This document shows, in pieces, positions 7,661-14,764 of a DNA stretch of 17,113 nucleotides. Every line of letters begins with the position of its first letter. Position 1 is the first letter of the stretch. The DNA is from an uncultured cyanobacterium (GTDB lineage: Bacteria > Cyanobacteriota > Cyanobacteriia > Cyanobacteriales > Chroococcidiopsidaceae). The stretch is from contig CAMIFA010000114.1 of assembly GCA_946221495.1 (NCBI GenBank), positions 1 through 17,113 of the forward strand, in the 5' to 3' direction. Below the pieces are notes generated by a model. The model did no database searches. It was not told where the DNA came from and saw only the letters and a list, made by a program, of their open reading frames with translations. The position numbers were made by a program, and so were the translations under genes.

Positions 7661-7693
7661 ACCAAGACTGCGCGAGTTTGATTTTGTCTTGGT
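7661..7693. repeat. Perfect inverted repeat downstream of the response regulator
   Basis: ACCAAGAC (7661-7668) and GTCTTGGT (7686-7693) form a perfect 8-bp stem around a 17-base spacer. It lies between the ends of the convergent response regulator and DUF2811 genes. No T-run follows on either strand, so a terminator role is weak. The remainder of 7548-7810 has a cluster of HIP1-like sequence near 7727-7745 and no gene I can support. Confidence 0.4.
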
Positions 7694-7810
7694 TGTAGCT
7701 ACTACTTCTGGAATGGCACGTCCGAGATCGCTTAGGCGATCGCTTAAACCTCTCGTCAGAATTCATTGAAGGCAAATATCTCCTAACTTCTTCCTAGTAA
7801 ATCAAATAAA

Positions 7811-8014
7811 TCATCTAGCCGTCCTTTGGAATAAGCTTTCTAAATAAACCCGCACAGCACGGCGATCGCCATTGCCATTTTGCAGCAAAAATAGCGACAG
7901 CGCTGCTGTAAAAACTCGGTCTTGATCCCAATCGGGGTGGGTTTCTAAGTAGCTTTGCAGCGAGTCATGTAGCTCTTCGGGAATTTCGGTCAAGATACTA
8001 ACGGTGGCGTTCAT
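7811..8014 (-). CDS. Small DUF2811-family protein
   Basis: This 67-residue acidic protein beginning MNATVSILTEIPEELHDSLQ matches the small cyanobacterial DUF2811 family as I recall it. The body is predicted helical (EELHDSLQSYLETHPDW, RVFTAALSLFLLQ, RVYLESLF) with no membrane segment or catalytic motif. The function is unknown; the compact helical form and size would suit a binding or ribbon-helix-helix-like protein, but this is speculation. TTCCTCT at 8021-8027 gives AGAGGAA as a good Shine-Dalgarno 6 bases before the start. A HIP1 palindrome within the gene falls in the codons for GDRR. Confidence 0.8.
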   Translation of the reverse strand: MNATVSILTEIPEELHDSLQSYLETHPDWDQDRVFTAALSLFLLQNGNGDRRAVRVYLESLFQRTAR

Positions 8015-8056
8015 CCAAATTTCCTCTAAGACAAATAGATACGGGCAATCTTTACC

Positions 8057-8215
8057 TCAGTAGCAAATACATCCGAGTAAGCCCTTAAATAAGGAGCGAT
8101 TGAAGGTGGGAATTAACGCCTCCTCAATCTCGTGTGCAGTTACTACTGTTTTCCCCATCTCAAGTAAGCGGTTAAACAAACTTGAGTAAGTCGCATTATT
8201 GTGCGGCAAGACCAC
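8057..8215 (-). pseudogene. Possible gene remnant or small ORF (52 codons)
   Basis: An open frame from a GTG at 8215 (TGA stop four codons upstream) to TGA at 8057-8059 encodes 52 residues with protein-like composition (for example SSLFNRLLEMGKTVVTAHEI). It sits 42 bp upstream of DUF2811 on the same strand. There is no good start codon or Shine-Dalgarno, and I do not recognise the sequence, so it may be the tail of a decayed gene or chance. Confidence 0.25.
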
Positions 8216-8401
8216 CCCCTCTTGTCAATGTTGCAAAAGATTACAGGCAGCTTCATAAAAACAAAATATTTACGAAACAATCAGCATTTAAGCTAACTTT
8301 TCGTTACATATCTTTATAAAATCTCCGTGTTTCTCAACGCTTGAGTTGACTAATTGAAAATCCACAACTGCACTAGTAAACCATTACTTGCCGTCATCGC
8401 T

Positions 8402-8474
8402 TGTGGAAAACCTCTAGACATCTGGGGAAAAGTTTAACGATCTTGGGGAAACAGTGGGGAATGAGTGGGGAAAA
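8402..8474 (+). repeat. Helically phased direct-repeat array
   Basis: Five direct copies of TGKGGAAnn start at 8402 (TGTGGAAAA), 8423 (TGGGGAAAA), 8444 (TGGGGAAAC), 8455 (TGGGGAATG) and 8466 (TGGGGAAAA). The start-to-start distances are 21, 21, 11 and 11 bp, close to whole turns of B-DNA, so all copies face the same side of the helix. The first copy is the exact complement of TTTTCCACA, which I recall as a cyanobacterial DnaA box; the others differ from it in one to three bases. Confidence 0.7.
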
Positions 8475-8526
8475 ATTGAGCTAAAAATAAGAATTGCAAA
8501 GTAGCTGAGAAGCAAGAGCAGAAAAA

Positions 8527-8563
8527 CAGGATGCTCAAATAATCCTGCCTGTGTGATTATTTG
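8527..8563. promoter_or_regulatory. Two overlapping, mutually exclusive inverted repeats
   Basis: CAGGAT (8527-8532) pairs with ATCCTG (8542-8547), and CAAATAATC (8536-8544) pairs perfectly with GATTATTTG (8555-8563). The arms share 8542-8544, so only one hairpin can form in an RNA. They lie about 110-150 bp before the Uma2 start. The 9-bp dyad alone also looks like an operator. Confidence 0.45.
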
Positions 8564-8675
8564 TTGCAGTTGTGATCAAATGCGATCGCCTTGCTATTTG
8601 ATAGTGCATCGAATCGCGGTGACGTTAGGTAAAACGCGGTTAAAATCCAAAAAGTAAGCTCAGGGGAAAGATGTT

Positions 8676-9521
8676 ATGGTACACAACCCATTGCAATATC
8701 TGCCGTCCTCTACAGAACTGCCTTGCTCTGATGACACTCCTGTGGACAATGAACTTCAAAATTTGATTCCTAATTTATTACTAGCAATTTTGGCTGTAGT
8801 GTGGGAACAAAGAATGGACTGGTTTTTTGGCGTAGATATGGGCATCTACTATGTTCCAGGTCAATATCCGCAAGTGCCTATTGTCCCAGATGGTTTTTTG
8901 AGCTTGGGAGTAGAACGCCGTAAAAGTCAAAGGGGAAGATTGAGCTATGTTTTGTGGGAAGAAAACTACGTTATGCCGATTTTGGTGCTAGAAGTCGTTT
9001 CTCACAAATATGGAAAAGAATATGACGAAAAGCAAATTAAGTATGCCCAAATGGGGATTTTGTACTACGTGGTGTACAACCCTGAATACTGGGTACGTGA
9101 CAAGCATGAGCCATTCGAGGTTTATCGCTTGAGTAATGGTGAGTATGTGCGTCAACCAGGTGAGCCTGTGTGGATGCCGGAAATTAATTTAGGAGTAGGA
9201 CGAGGACAGGGTATCAATGGCGGCTGGCAACGCGAGTGGCTATACTGGTTCGACCAACAGGGTAGTAGGTTTCTCTCTCCAGATGAACAAGCTCAACAAG
9301 CCCAACAGCAAGCTCAACAAGCTCAACAGCAAGCTCAACAAGCTCAACAGCAAGCTCAACAAGCCCAACAACAAGCTCAACAAGCCCAACAACAAGCTCA
9401 ACAAGCTCAACAGCAAGCTCTACAGGCTCAACAGCAAGCTCTACAGGAGCGGCAACTAAGAGAAGAACTGATCGCTAAGTTACGGCAGAGGGGTATTGAC
9501 CCTGATACTTTGGAAAACTGA
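8676..9521 (+). CDS. Uma2-family (DUF820) nuclease-like protein with coiled-coil tail
   Basis: This 281-residue protein has a restriction-endonuclease-like PD-(D/E)xK fold typical of the Uma2 family, which is greatly expanded in cyanobacteria and of unknown biological role. Visible motifs are PD at 71-72 (VPDGFLSLG), E106 in LVLEVVS, and the helix EYDEKQIKYAQMGILYYVVYNP, where K119 or K122 may be the catalytic Lys. The nuclease domain covers about 30-190. Residues about 205-253 are a Gln/Ala heptad array (QAQQAQQ units) encoded by 21-bp tandem repeats, followed by a charged helix (about 254-281, QLREELIAKLRQRG). The tail probably forms a coiled coil for oligomerisation. AGGGGA at 8662-8667 is a good Shine-Dalgarno 8 bases before the ATG. 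No transposase or cognate modification gene is nearby. The gene ends 19 bp from the end of the convergent glyK. Confidence 0.9.
   Translation: MVHNPLQYLPSSTELPCSDDTPVDNELQNLIPNLLLAILAVVWEQRMDWFFGVDMGIYYVPGQYPQVPIVPDGFLSLGVERRKSQRGRLSYVLWEENYVMPILVLEVVSHKYGKEYDEKQIKYAQMGILYYVVYNPEYWVRDKHEPFEVYRLSNGEYVRQPGEPVWMPEINLGVGRGQGINGGWQREWLYWFDQQGSRFLSPDEQAQQAQQQAQQAQQQAQQAQQQAQQAQQQAQQAQQQAQQAQQQALQAQQQALQERQLREELIAKLRQRGIDPDTLEN
9288..9455 (+). repeat. 21-bp tandem repeat in the Uma2 gene
   Basis: Seven recognisable copies of a 21-bp unit (CAAGCTCAACAAGCYCAACAR) start at 9288, 9309, 9330, 9351, 9372, 9393 and 9414, with a decayed eighth from 9435. Copies 2, 3 and 6 are identical, as are 4 and 5, which indicates recent duplication. 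Each unit codes for one heptad, so gain or loss of units keeps frame and coiled-coil register. Confidence 0.95.
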
Positions 9522-9540
9522 GGTGTTCTATACTCGTTGC

Positions 9541-10599
9541 TCACAATGCGGCATCAGTCGGGCAGTACACTGCACCAACAGCATGATCTGGATTAATTTC
9601 AATTACTAAATCAACGTAGCTAGGATAACTTGTTAAAGGTTTGATGAATAAATCCGGGTGGAGCGATCGCCAGAAATACTTGACAAATTTCTCTATTTCT
9701 GCATCAATCATGCCCGACTTACCAGTAGCAATCATTTGATGTTCTGCCTGTCGCCGCCATTCCAAGCTGTGCTGATAATTCCTTGGGTACAGCAGAATTA
9801 ATTTATCTAGTCGCTGCCACAAAGGTAGATAATTCTGTAATTGAACATTCATGTCACGCGCAAACTCGCGGTCTGCTGCGGTGTCAATCGGTGGTGGCGC
9901 AGTATCAAAAGCAGCCGGATGAATTGGTCGCACGCCGACAAACCAACCTTCAAACAATACAATGTCTACACCTTGGACGATTTCTGGTTTAGTTCTATCT
10001 CCAGCACCTCCCCACAAAGATTTATCAAAACGGGGAACTGTAATGAGCGTATTTAAGTTAGCCTGACGCAACTGATCTAGCACACTTAACCCTAACTCAA
10101 TATCGTGGGTTCCTGGTGGCCCGCGCCAGACTAAACGCGGATCTTGTTTTTTTAAAGACAAGCGATCGCCATAAGTTTTGTACAAATCATCTAAAGATAA
10201 ACCTAAAGTCCGGTAGCCTAACTGACTAAGAATCAAAGTCAGAATTGCGGTCAAAGTTGTTTTACCTGTTCCTTGTCCGCCTAAAATTCCTTGGATAAAA
10301 GGCGCTTGCTGGTGTCGTCTGTAAGCGGCAATTTGGATTGCCAAAGGTAGCCACAAATTCCACAGAGTTTCTAACAGTTGGGTGGGTTGGAGGTGGAGTT
10401 GATCACTCAATTGGCTAAAAGCTGGGTAGATAGCTTGCAAAAGTTGCGATCGCGCTTTAATCGCTGCATCTACATTTTCTGGGGTAATTCCCCAAGCTTG
10501 AGAGCGTAAAGTATCTGCTAGTTGGTTCTCTACTGCTACTGCTTGCCATTGTCCGGTTGGATATACCAAAACCTGACTTAGCCACGTCGGAGAATACAT
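9541..10599 (-). CDS. glyK: D-glycerate 3-kinase, plant/cyanobacterial type
   Basis: This P-loop kinase of 352 residues phosphorylates D-glycerate to 3-phosphoglycerate, the last step of photorespiration, returning carbon to the Calvin cycle. Walker A GGQGTGKT is at 107-114. SLDDLY (135-140), the RGPPGTHDIELG segment (159-170), PRFDKSLWGGAGDR (189-202) and FEGWFVG (216-222) are the conserved active-site segments of this kinase family, which is related to uridine/pantothenate kinases. The N-terminal 95 residues are a helical extension. No transit peptide is present, as expected for a bacterium. The ycf20 stop codon is 5 bp upstream of this start, so the two genes almost certainly share a transcript and translation may be coupled. 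The end faces the Uma2 gene with a 19-bp gap and no visible terminator hairpin. Confidence 0.92.
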   Translation of the reverse strand: MYSPTWLSQVLVYPTGQWQAVAVENQLADTLRSQAWGITPENVDAAIKARSQLLQAIYPAFSQLSDQLHLQPTQLLETLWNLWLPLAIQIAAYRRHQQAPFIQGILGGQGTGKTTLTAILTLILSQLGYRTLGLSLDDLYKTYGDRLSLKKQDPRLVWRGPPGTHDIELGLSVLDQLRQANLNTLITVPRFDKSLWGGAGDRTKPEIVQGVDIVLFEGWFVGVRPIHPAAFDTAPPPIDTAADREFARDMNVQLQNYLPLWQRLDKLILLYPRNYQHSLEWRRQAEHQMIATGKSGMIDAEIEKFVKYFWRSLHPDLFIKPLTSYPSYVDLVIEINPDHAVGAVYCPTDAAL

Positions 10600-10604
10600 A
10601 ATTC

Positions 10605-10937
10605 CTAAGAACCGAGTTTGAAAGCTTCCAGAAACAGACTATAGGTTAAGCCAATTTTGAGGGCGTTCAAAGCCTCTACCCAGAGCGATCGCCCTGCTTG
10701 GCGGTTCCGACTGTAATAAATCCGATCAACAATTTCTGTCAACACTACTAACATCCCAGCGCCAGCAATGTCCCACTCAGCCGCTTGTCCAGCTACCGTC
10801 GAAATAGCGGTTCCCAGAAAAATGCCGAACAATAGACTAATTACTAGTAAAGACAGCCGTCGCCAAGGATTAAGAAACCATCTCCCCAATTGCCCAGCAG
10901 TGGCATTAACTAAACCGTTAAGACGAGTATTTTGCAT
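10605..10937 (-). CDS. ycf20: Ycf20-like membrane protein (DUF565)
   Basis: This 110-residue protein beginning MQNTRLNGLVNATAGQLGRW has the conserved NPWRRLSLLVISLLFG segment of the Ycf20/DUF565 family, which is found in cyanobacteria and plastids. Two clear hydrophobic segments (about 28-47 and 57-73) are followed by a conserved basic stretch (YYSRNRQAGR) and an amphipathic C-terminal helix. Ycf20 relatives in Chlamydomonas and Arabidopsis affect non-photochemical quenching; the bacterial role is not established. It is the first gene of a two-gene operon with glyK. No strong Shine-Dalgarno is seen before the ATG. The 166-bp spacer to the divergent gene at 11104 is AT-rich and must carry its promoter. 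Confidence 0.9.
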   Translation of the reverse strand: MQNTRLNGLVNATAGQLGRWFLNPWRRLSLLVISLLFGIFLGTAISTVAGQAAEWDIAGAGMLVVLTEIVDRIYYSRNRQAGRSLWVEALNALKIGLTYSLFLEAFKLGS

Positions 10938-11103
10938 TTTTGAGGCTAGGTGCAGTTAGCAAAACTTTAGCCAAGATGTCCATCATTAGGATATCGTGCC
11001 AGCTTTAAGTTTGTTTCAATAGTATATAGAGACAAATAAACGCTTGCCGCTACAGCCAAAAGATTGTGAATCAGCCTCAAGAAGATGGTTTTTTTAAAAG
11101 AAT

Positions 11104-11676
11104 ATGAAGCCGAAATCGTCGGTGTACCTTGCTGTTATTATTGTTAGTTTGTTAGGGATTGTCGGTTTAGTGTTGGTGATAGGGCTACAGTTTACTGTAT
11201 CAATTGAGCCACTTGAACCAGATTTATCATTGCCGGAAGCATTACCACCCCAAGCATCGCCATCTGGTGAGCTTTTTTCAACACCACCTGCCAAACCAAA
11301 GCCAGCAAATGCACCGACAGCATCTAATTCTCAGCCGACAGGAAGTGTAGCAGCTGGTATTGGGGGTTTGCGGATCAGTAATCAAACAAATCAGCCTGTA
11401 CGAGTGGCACTGCTAGCGCAGACGGGAAGTAATAAAGCAGATGCGCGTAATTATGGTGATGCAGTCCACTGGGATTTTGCCCCCGGGGAAGGCAGCCGCC
11501 AAGGGTTAATTCTTTCCCTACCTAACGGTAACTTGAAGCTGAAGAAAGGCGATATTATAGTTGCCTTTGCTCAAGATGGATCGCGTCGCTACTGGGGACC
11601 TTATGTTGTAGGGGAGACAACAGCACCTGTTTGGGATCGCAAAACATCTCAATGGCAGCTAATTATCCAGCCTTAA
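11104..11676 (+). CDS. Membrane-anchored protein of unknown function
   Basis: This 190-residue protein has a single hydrophobic N-terminal segment (about 7-29, after MKPKSS), which is a signal anchor or uncleaved signal peptide. A Pro/Ala/Ser-rich linker follows (about 34-80). A C-terminal domain of about 110 residues is predicted mostly beta (RISNQTNQPVRVALLAQ, HWDFAPGEGS, GDIIVAFAQDGSRRYWGPYVVGE). The layout suggests an exported, membrane-tethered domain in the periplasm. I do not recognise the family or see catalytic residues. The start is well placed for the signal anchor, but the Shine-Dalgarno is weak (AAAAGAA). It is divergent from ycf20 and upstream of the glycosyltransferase by 124 bp. 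That gap contains GGGGACAAGGAG at 11689-11700, a match to the dispersed repeat also seen at 4019 and 16140. Confidence 0.75.
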   Translation: MKPKSSVYLAVIIVSLLGIVGLVLVIGLQFTVSIEPLEPDLSLPEALPPQASPSGELFSTPPAKPKPANAPTASNSQPTGSVAAGIGGLRISNQTNQPVRVALLAQTGSNKADARNYGDAVHWDFAPGEGSRQGLILSLPNGNLKLKKGDIIVAFAQDGSRRYWGPYVVGETTAPVWDRKTSQWQLIIQP

Positions 11677-11800
11677 CTGCATAGGATAGGGGACAAGGAG
11701 AAAAGGAACTGAGGGTGTCAGTCAAAGTCATTAATTTAGGAAGTTTGAGAGAATGTCTAATTTACAGCTAAATTAAGTCTGGAAATACGACTGCTACTGC

Positions 11801-13561
11801 ATGAAATTGAGTTTTAATTGGGTTGACCATTGGTGGAACAAAGAGCATCCAGCCCTTGCTGGGATATCGATTCTATGGCTACTTTTAATTGGCTGGCTGG
11901 CTTTTTTCTGGCATTTGGGTAGTACGGGACTAGTTGACGAGACAGAACCACTGTTTGCGGAAGCGGCTCGTCAAATGACTTTAACCGGAGATTGGATCAC
12001 ACCGTATTTTAATGGCGCGACTCGTTTCGATAAGCCGCCTTTAATTTATTGGTTAATGGCGATCGCCTATCAAGTTCTGGGGGTAAATTCATGGGCGGTG
12101 CGTCTACCTTCAGCAATAGCAGCGATGGGACTGATTAGCTTAGGGTTTTATACGCTGTGGCGTTTTGGGGCGACAAATCCATTCAGTACACTAACTCTCA
12201 TTAAGCAGCGTCCGTACTGGCTGTGTGCTTGGTTAGGTTCTGCTTTGATGGCGCTTAATGTCGAAACAATTATCTGGGCAAGAATTGGTGTTTCCGATAT
12301 GTTGCTGAGTGGCTGTATGGGAGGAGCGTTGTTGTCCTTTTTTATCGGCTATGCCCAACCGTCAAAACCAGTCAGCCAAGCGCGGTGGTATCTTGCTTTT
12401 TATGTATTAATTGCTGGGGCAATCTTAACAAAAGGTCCTGTAGGGATTGTGTTACCAGGGCTAATTATTAGCTTGTTTTTGCTTTACCTGGGTAACGTCC
12501 GCGAAGTTCTGCGGGAGATGCGTGTCTTTTGGGGCATTCTTTTAGTGATGGCGATCGCCTTGCCTTGGTATGTCTTAGTGACGTGGCGCAATGGCGATGC
12601 TTATATTAATTCGTTTTTTGGCTATCACAACTTAGAACGGTTTACAGAAGTTGTTAATAATCACTCAGCTCCTTGGTATTTTTACTTTTTAGTAGTGCTG
12701 CTTGGTTTTGCTCCTTGGTCGATTTATTTACCAAATGCGATCGCTCAGACTAAATTTTGGCAGCGATCGCGCTGGCGTTCTGCACCTCGTTCTACCCACC
12801 TGGGTTTATTCGCTTTGTTCTGGTTTGCAGTTATTTTCGGCTTCTTCACTATTGCTGTAACCAAATTGCCTAGCTATGTGCTGCCGTTAATGCCAGCCGC
12901 CGCTATTTTAGTAGCACTGCTATTTAGTTCCCACGCAGTTAAATCAAAGTTCTTTTCCCTCAGTGCCTGGTTAAATGTCGTGTTTTTATTAGCAGTCGCT
13001 GGGGCGCTTTTCTACCTGCCTGAATTCATCGGCTCCGATCCTGCTATACCCAAGTTAGATAAACTTATTGAGCGCTCTGGCTTACCAGTAGTGGGGGGTA
13101 TTATTTGGGCAATTACCGCTTTGCTGGGAATAGTTTTACTTTTACGCCGTAAGGGACGCTGGCTAGCAAGCGTTAATTTAATGAGCTTTATTGCGTTTAT
13201 GATCTTTGTGCTGACACCTGCTTATTTTTTAGTAGATCAAGCACGTCAGCAACCTTTAAGGGAATTAGCAGCGATCGCCGCTCAAGTAGATAAACCAGGC
13301 GAAGATTTAATTATGATTGGGTTTCAAAAGCCTAGTGTAGTGTTTTACGCCCAGCGACCTGTAACTTACATCAAAGTAACCGAAGACGGTGCAGCGTATC
13401 TGCAAAAATGGGCTAAAAACCCAAAACCTCCTAACTCTGCACTCGTCCTCACGCAGCCGAAGAAGCTGAAGAAGTTCGATCTACAGCCAAATCAGTATCA
13501 AAATTTAGGGGAAACTGGTGCTTACCAACTCCTGCGAGTGTTTAAAAATCCAATTAACTAA
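11801..13561 (+). CDS. GT39/ArnT-like membrane glycosyltransferase
   Basis: This integral membrane protein of 586 residues has about 11 hydrophobic helices. It belongs to the dolichyl-phosphate-mannose mannosyltransferase/ArnT superfamily, whose members transfer a sugar from a polyprenyl-phosphate donor on the periplasmic face. The first loop has the catalytic acidic pair D46-E47 in LVDETEPLFAEAARQM, followed by GDWITPYFNG and FDKPPLIYW (76-84), all hallmarks of the ArnT-like branch. A small soluble C-terminal domain (about 480-586) ends the protein. Donor and acceptor are unknown; lipid A, cell-wall glycan or exopolysaccharide are possible. Two HIP1 sites lie 26 bp apart near 12738 and 12764. 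The start ATG lacks a strong Shine-Dalgarno but fits the first membrane helix (about 19-38). The next gene is 131 bp downstream. Confidence 0.9.
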   Translation: MKLSFNWVDHWWNKEHPALAGISILWLLLIGWLAFFWHLGSTGLVDETEPLFAEAARQMTLTGDWITPYFNGATRFDKPPLIYWLMAIAYQVLGVNSWAVRLPSAIAAMGLISLGFYTLWRFGATNPFSTLTLIKQRPYWLCAWLGSALMALNVETIIWARIGVSDMLLSGCMGGALLSFFIGYAQPSKPVSQARWYLAFYVLIAGAILTKGPVGIVLPGLIISLFLLYLGNVREVLREMRVFWGILLVMAIALPWYVLVTWRNGDAYINSFFGYHNLERFTEVVNNHSAPWYFYFLVVLLGFAPWSIYLPNAIAQTKFWQRSRWRSAPRSTHLGLFALFWFAVIFGFFTIAVTKLPSYVLPLMPAAAILVALLFSSHAVKSKFFSLSAWLNVVFLLAVAGALFYLPEFIGSDPAIPKLDKLIERSGLPVVGGIIWAITALLGIVLLLRRKGRWLASVNLMSFIAFMIFVLTPAYFLVDQARQQPLRELAAIAAQVDKPGEDLIMIGFQKPSVVFYAQRPVTYIKVTEDGAAYLQKWAKNPKPPNSALVLTQPKKLKKFDLQPNQYQNLGETGAYQLLRVFKNPIN

Positions 13562-13692
13562 TAGTAATTGCAGTCTAATTTCCGTTATCAACAGGATCAG
13601 CAATAGATTTCTATGCATAGTGGTGGCATATGATGACTTAGTATTGTCCGACCAGAGCCATTACTCTAAAACTAAAAATATGGAGGCTAAAG

Positions 13693-14649
13693 ATGCGAAG
13701 CAAACTATCCAAGGTGGGTATAGTTGGTGCAGGTAATGTAGGTGCAGAACTGGTATATGCGTTGGTGCTACTACGTATTTGTGAGCGGGTTGTTTTATTC
13801 GACCGCACATTATCTAAAGCACAAGCTCAAGTGTGGGATATTGAAGATGCAATTCCACTGCTGTCAGAAATGGATTTGTTGCCGAGTGACCAATACGAAG
13901 AACTGGCAGATTCTGATGTCATTGTAGTTACAGTTGGCGCAGCCGCAGACAAAGGTGAAGACCGACTCGCCTTATTAGGTCGTAACGCAGATATTATGCG
14001 CTCAGTTATGAAAGAATTAGACCGAGTAGCACCGAATGCGATCGTTATTGTGGTTAGTAACCCCGTTGATGTATTAACAAGAATTGCGATTGAAACATCT
14101 TCAAGACCGGAAAATCTGATTTTAGGATCGGGAACTGTTCTCGATACTGCCAGACTGAAATATCAGCTTGGGAAACAACTTAATGTCAGTAAACAGGATG
14201 TTTATGTATATGTTATTGGAGAACACGGTGACAGTGAGTTTATTGCTTGGTCAAGTGCATCTATTGGCTTAGTTCCATTAGCTGAATTTTTTATTGTCGG
14301 GGAAACAACCTTAGAAAATATCAAACAAGATTACGTTGAGTTTACACGCCAGCGCGGTTATAACATTTCTGAACGTAAAGGATACACGAGTTACGGTGTA
14401 GCAACCGTCGTCACGCAATTGATTGAGGCGATTTTACGAGATGAGAAGCAGATATTTACAGTATCAGTTAAAGCGGATACCAAATATGATATCGGTAGCG
14501 ATGTCGTCCTTGGTCTGCCTTGCATTATTAGTCAGCAAGGAATTGAACGAAAACTGGTGTTACCGAGAAATCCTGAAGAACAGCGATCGCTCTTAGCTTC
14601 AGCTAGCAAGTTAAATGAAGCCTACAACTCCTTGGATGAGGCAAAATAA
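13693..14649 (+). CDS. L-lactate/malate dehydrogenase-family 2-hydroxyacid dehydrogenase
   Basis: This NAD-dependent enzyme of 318 residues has the LDH/MDH fold. The Rossmann motif GAGNVG is at 12-17, and D37 (VVLFDR) is the ribose-binding Asp favouring NAD. Catalytic residues are present: H178 in GEHGDSE, D151 and R154 in VLDTARLKY (equivalent to D168 and R171), and R91 (equivalent to R109). At the specificity position 102, Gln in lactate and Arg in malate dehydrogenases, alignment of GAAADKGEDR with GAPQKPGETR places Ala85. The substrate is therefore open; a bulkier 2-oxoacid is possible. The overall sequence is closer to LDH than MDH. GGAGG at 13682-13686 is a strong Shine-Dalgarno 6 bases before the ATG. 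It stands alone, convergent with the kinase gene. Confidence 0.88.
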   Translation: MRSKLSKVGIVGAGNVGAELVYALVLLRICERVVLFDRTLSKAQAQVWDIEDAIPLLSEMDLLPSDQYEELADSDVIVVTVGAAADKGEDRLALLGRNADIMRSVMKELDRVAPNAIVIVVSNPVDVLTRIAIETSSRPENLILGSGTVLDTARLKYQLGKQLNVSKQDVYVYVIGEHGDSEFIAWSSASIGLVPLAEFFIVGETTLENIKQDYVEFTRQRGYNISERKGYTSYGVATVVTQLIEAILRDEKQIFTVSVKADTKYDIGSDVVLGLPCIISQQGIERKLVLPRNPEEQRSLLASASKLNEAYNSLDEAK

Positions 14650-14764
14650 GTAATCGCTTGCAGGGTATTGATCAAGTAGAATCTCGCTTTCGATATGCAT
14701 AAATAAATTTCGGATTTTCCCTTCAGCATAGCTGCCCTCTGCCTTCTCATATCAGTCATTGGGA

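Larger units (their letters stand above)
8216..8675. other. AT-rich gene-free region with phased repeats and dyads
   Basis: These 460 bases hold no supportable ORF. From left to right: an AT-rich block (about 8230-8345); AAATCCACA at 8358-8366, similar to a DnaA box; the phased array at 8402-8474; overlapping inverted repeats at 8527-8563; a further perfect 7-bp dyad ATCAAAT/ATTTGAT (8575-8581, 8596-8602) around a HIP1 site; then the Uma2 ribosome-binding site. Confidence 0.6.

Noticed and set aside
7661..7693. Intrinsic terminator for the response regulator
   Set aside because: The stem is perfect, but the 17-base loop is large and no T-run follows on either strand; it is kept only as an inverted repeat.
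7341..7775. 144-codon minus-strand open frame overlapping the response regulator end
   Set aside because: More than half lies antisense to the conserved winged-helix domain, and the product has no recognisable features.
9217..9459. 80-codon Lys/Asn/Leu-repeat frame inside the Uma2 gene
   Set aside because: It is the out-of-frame reading of the 21-bp tandem repeat, which is explained by the Uma2 frame.
13518..13736. 72-codon frame bridging the glycosyltransferase and dehydrogenase genes
   Set aside because: It overlaps both real genes out of frame and has no start signal; the dehydrogenase has its own strong Shine-Dalgarno.
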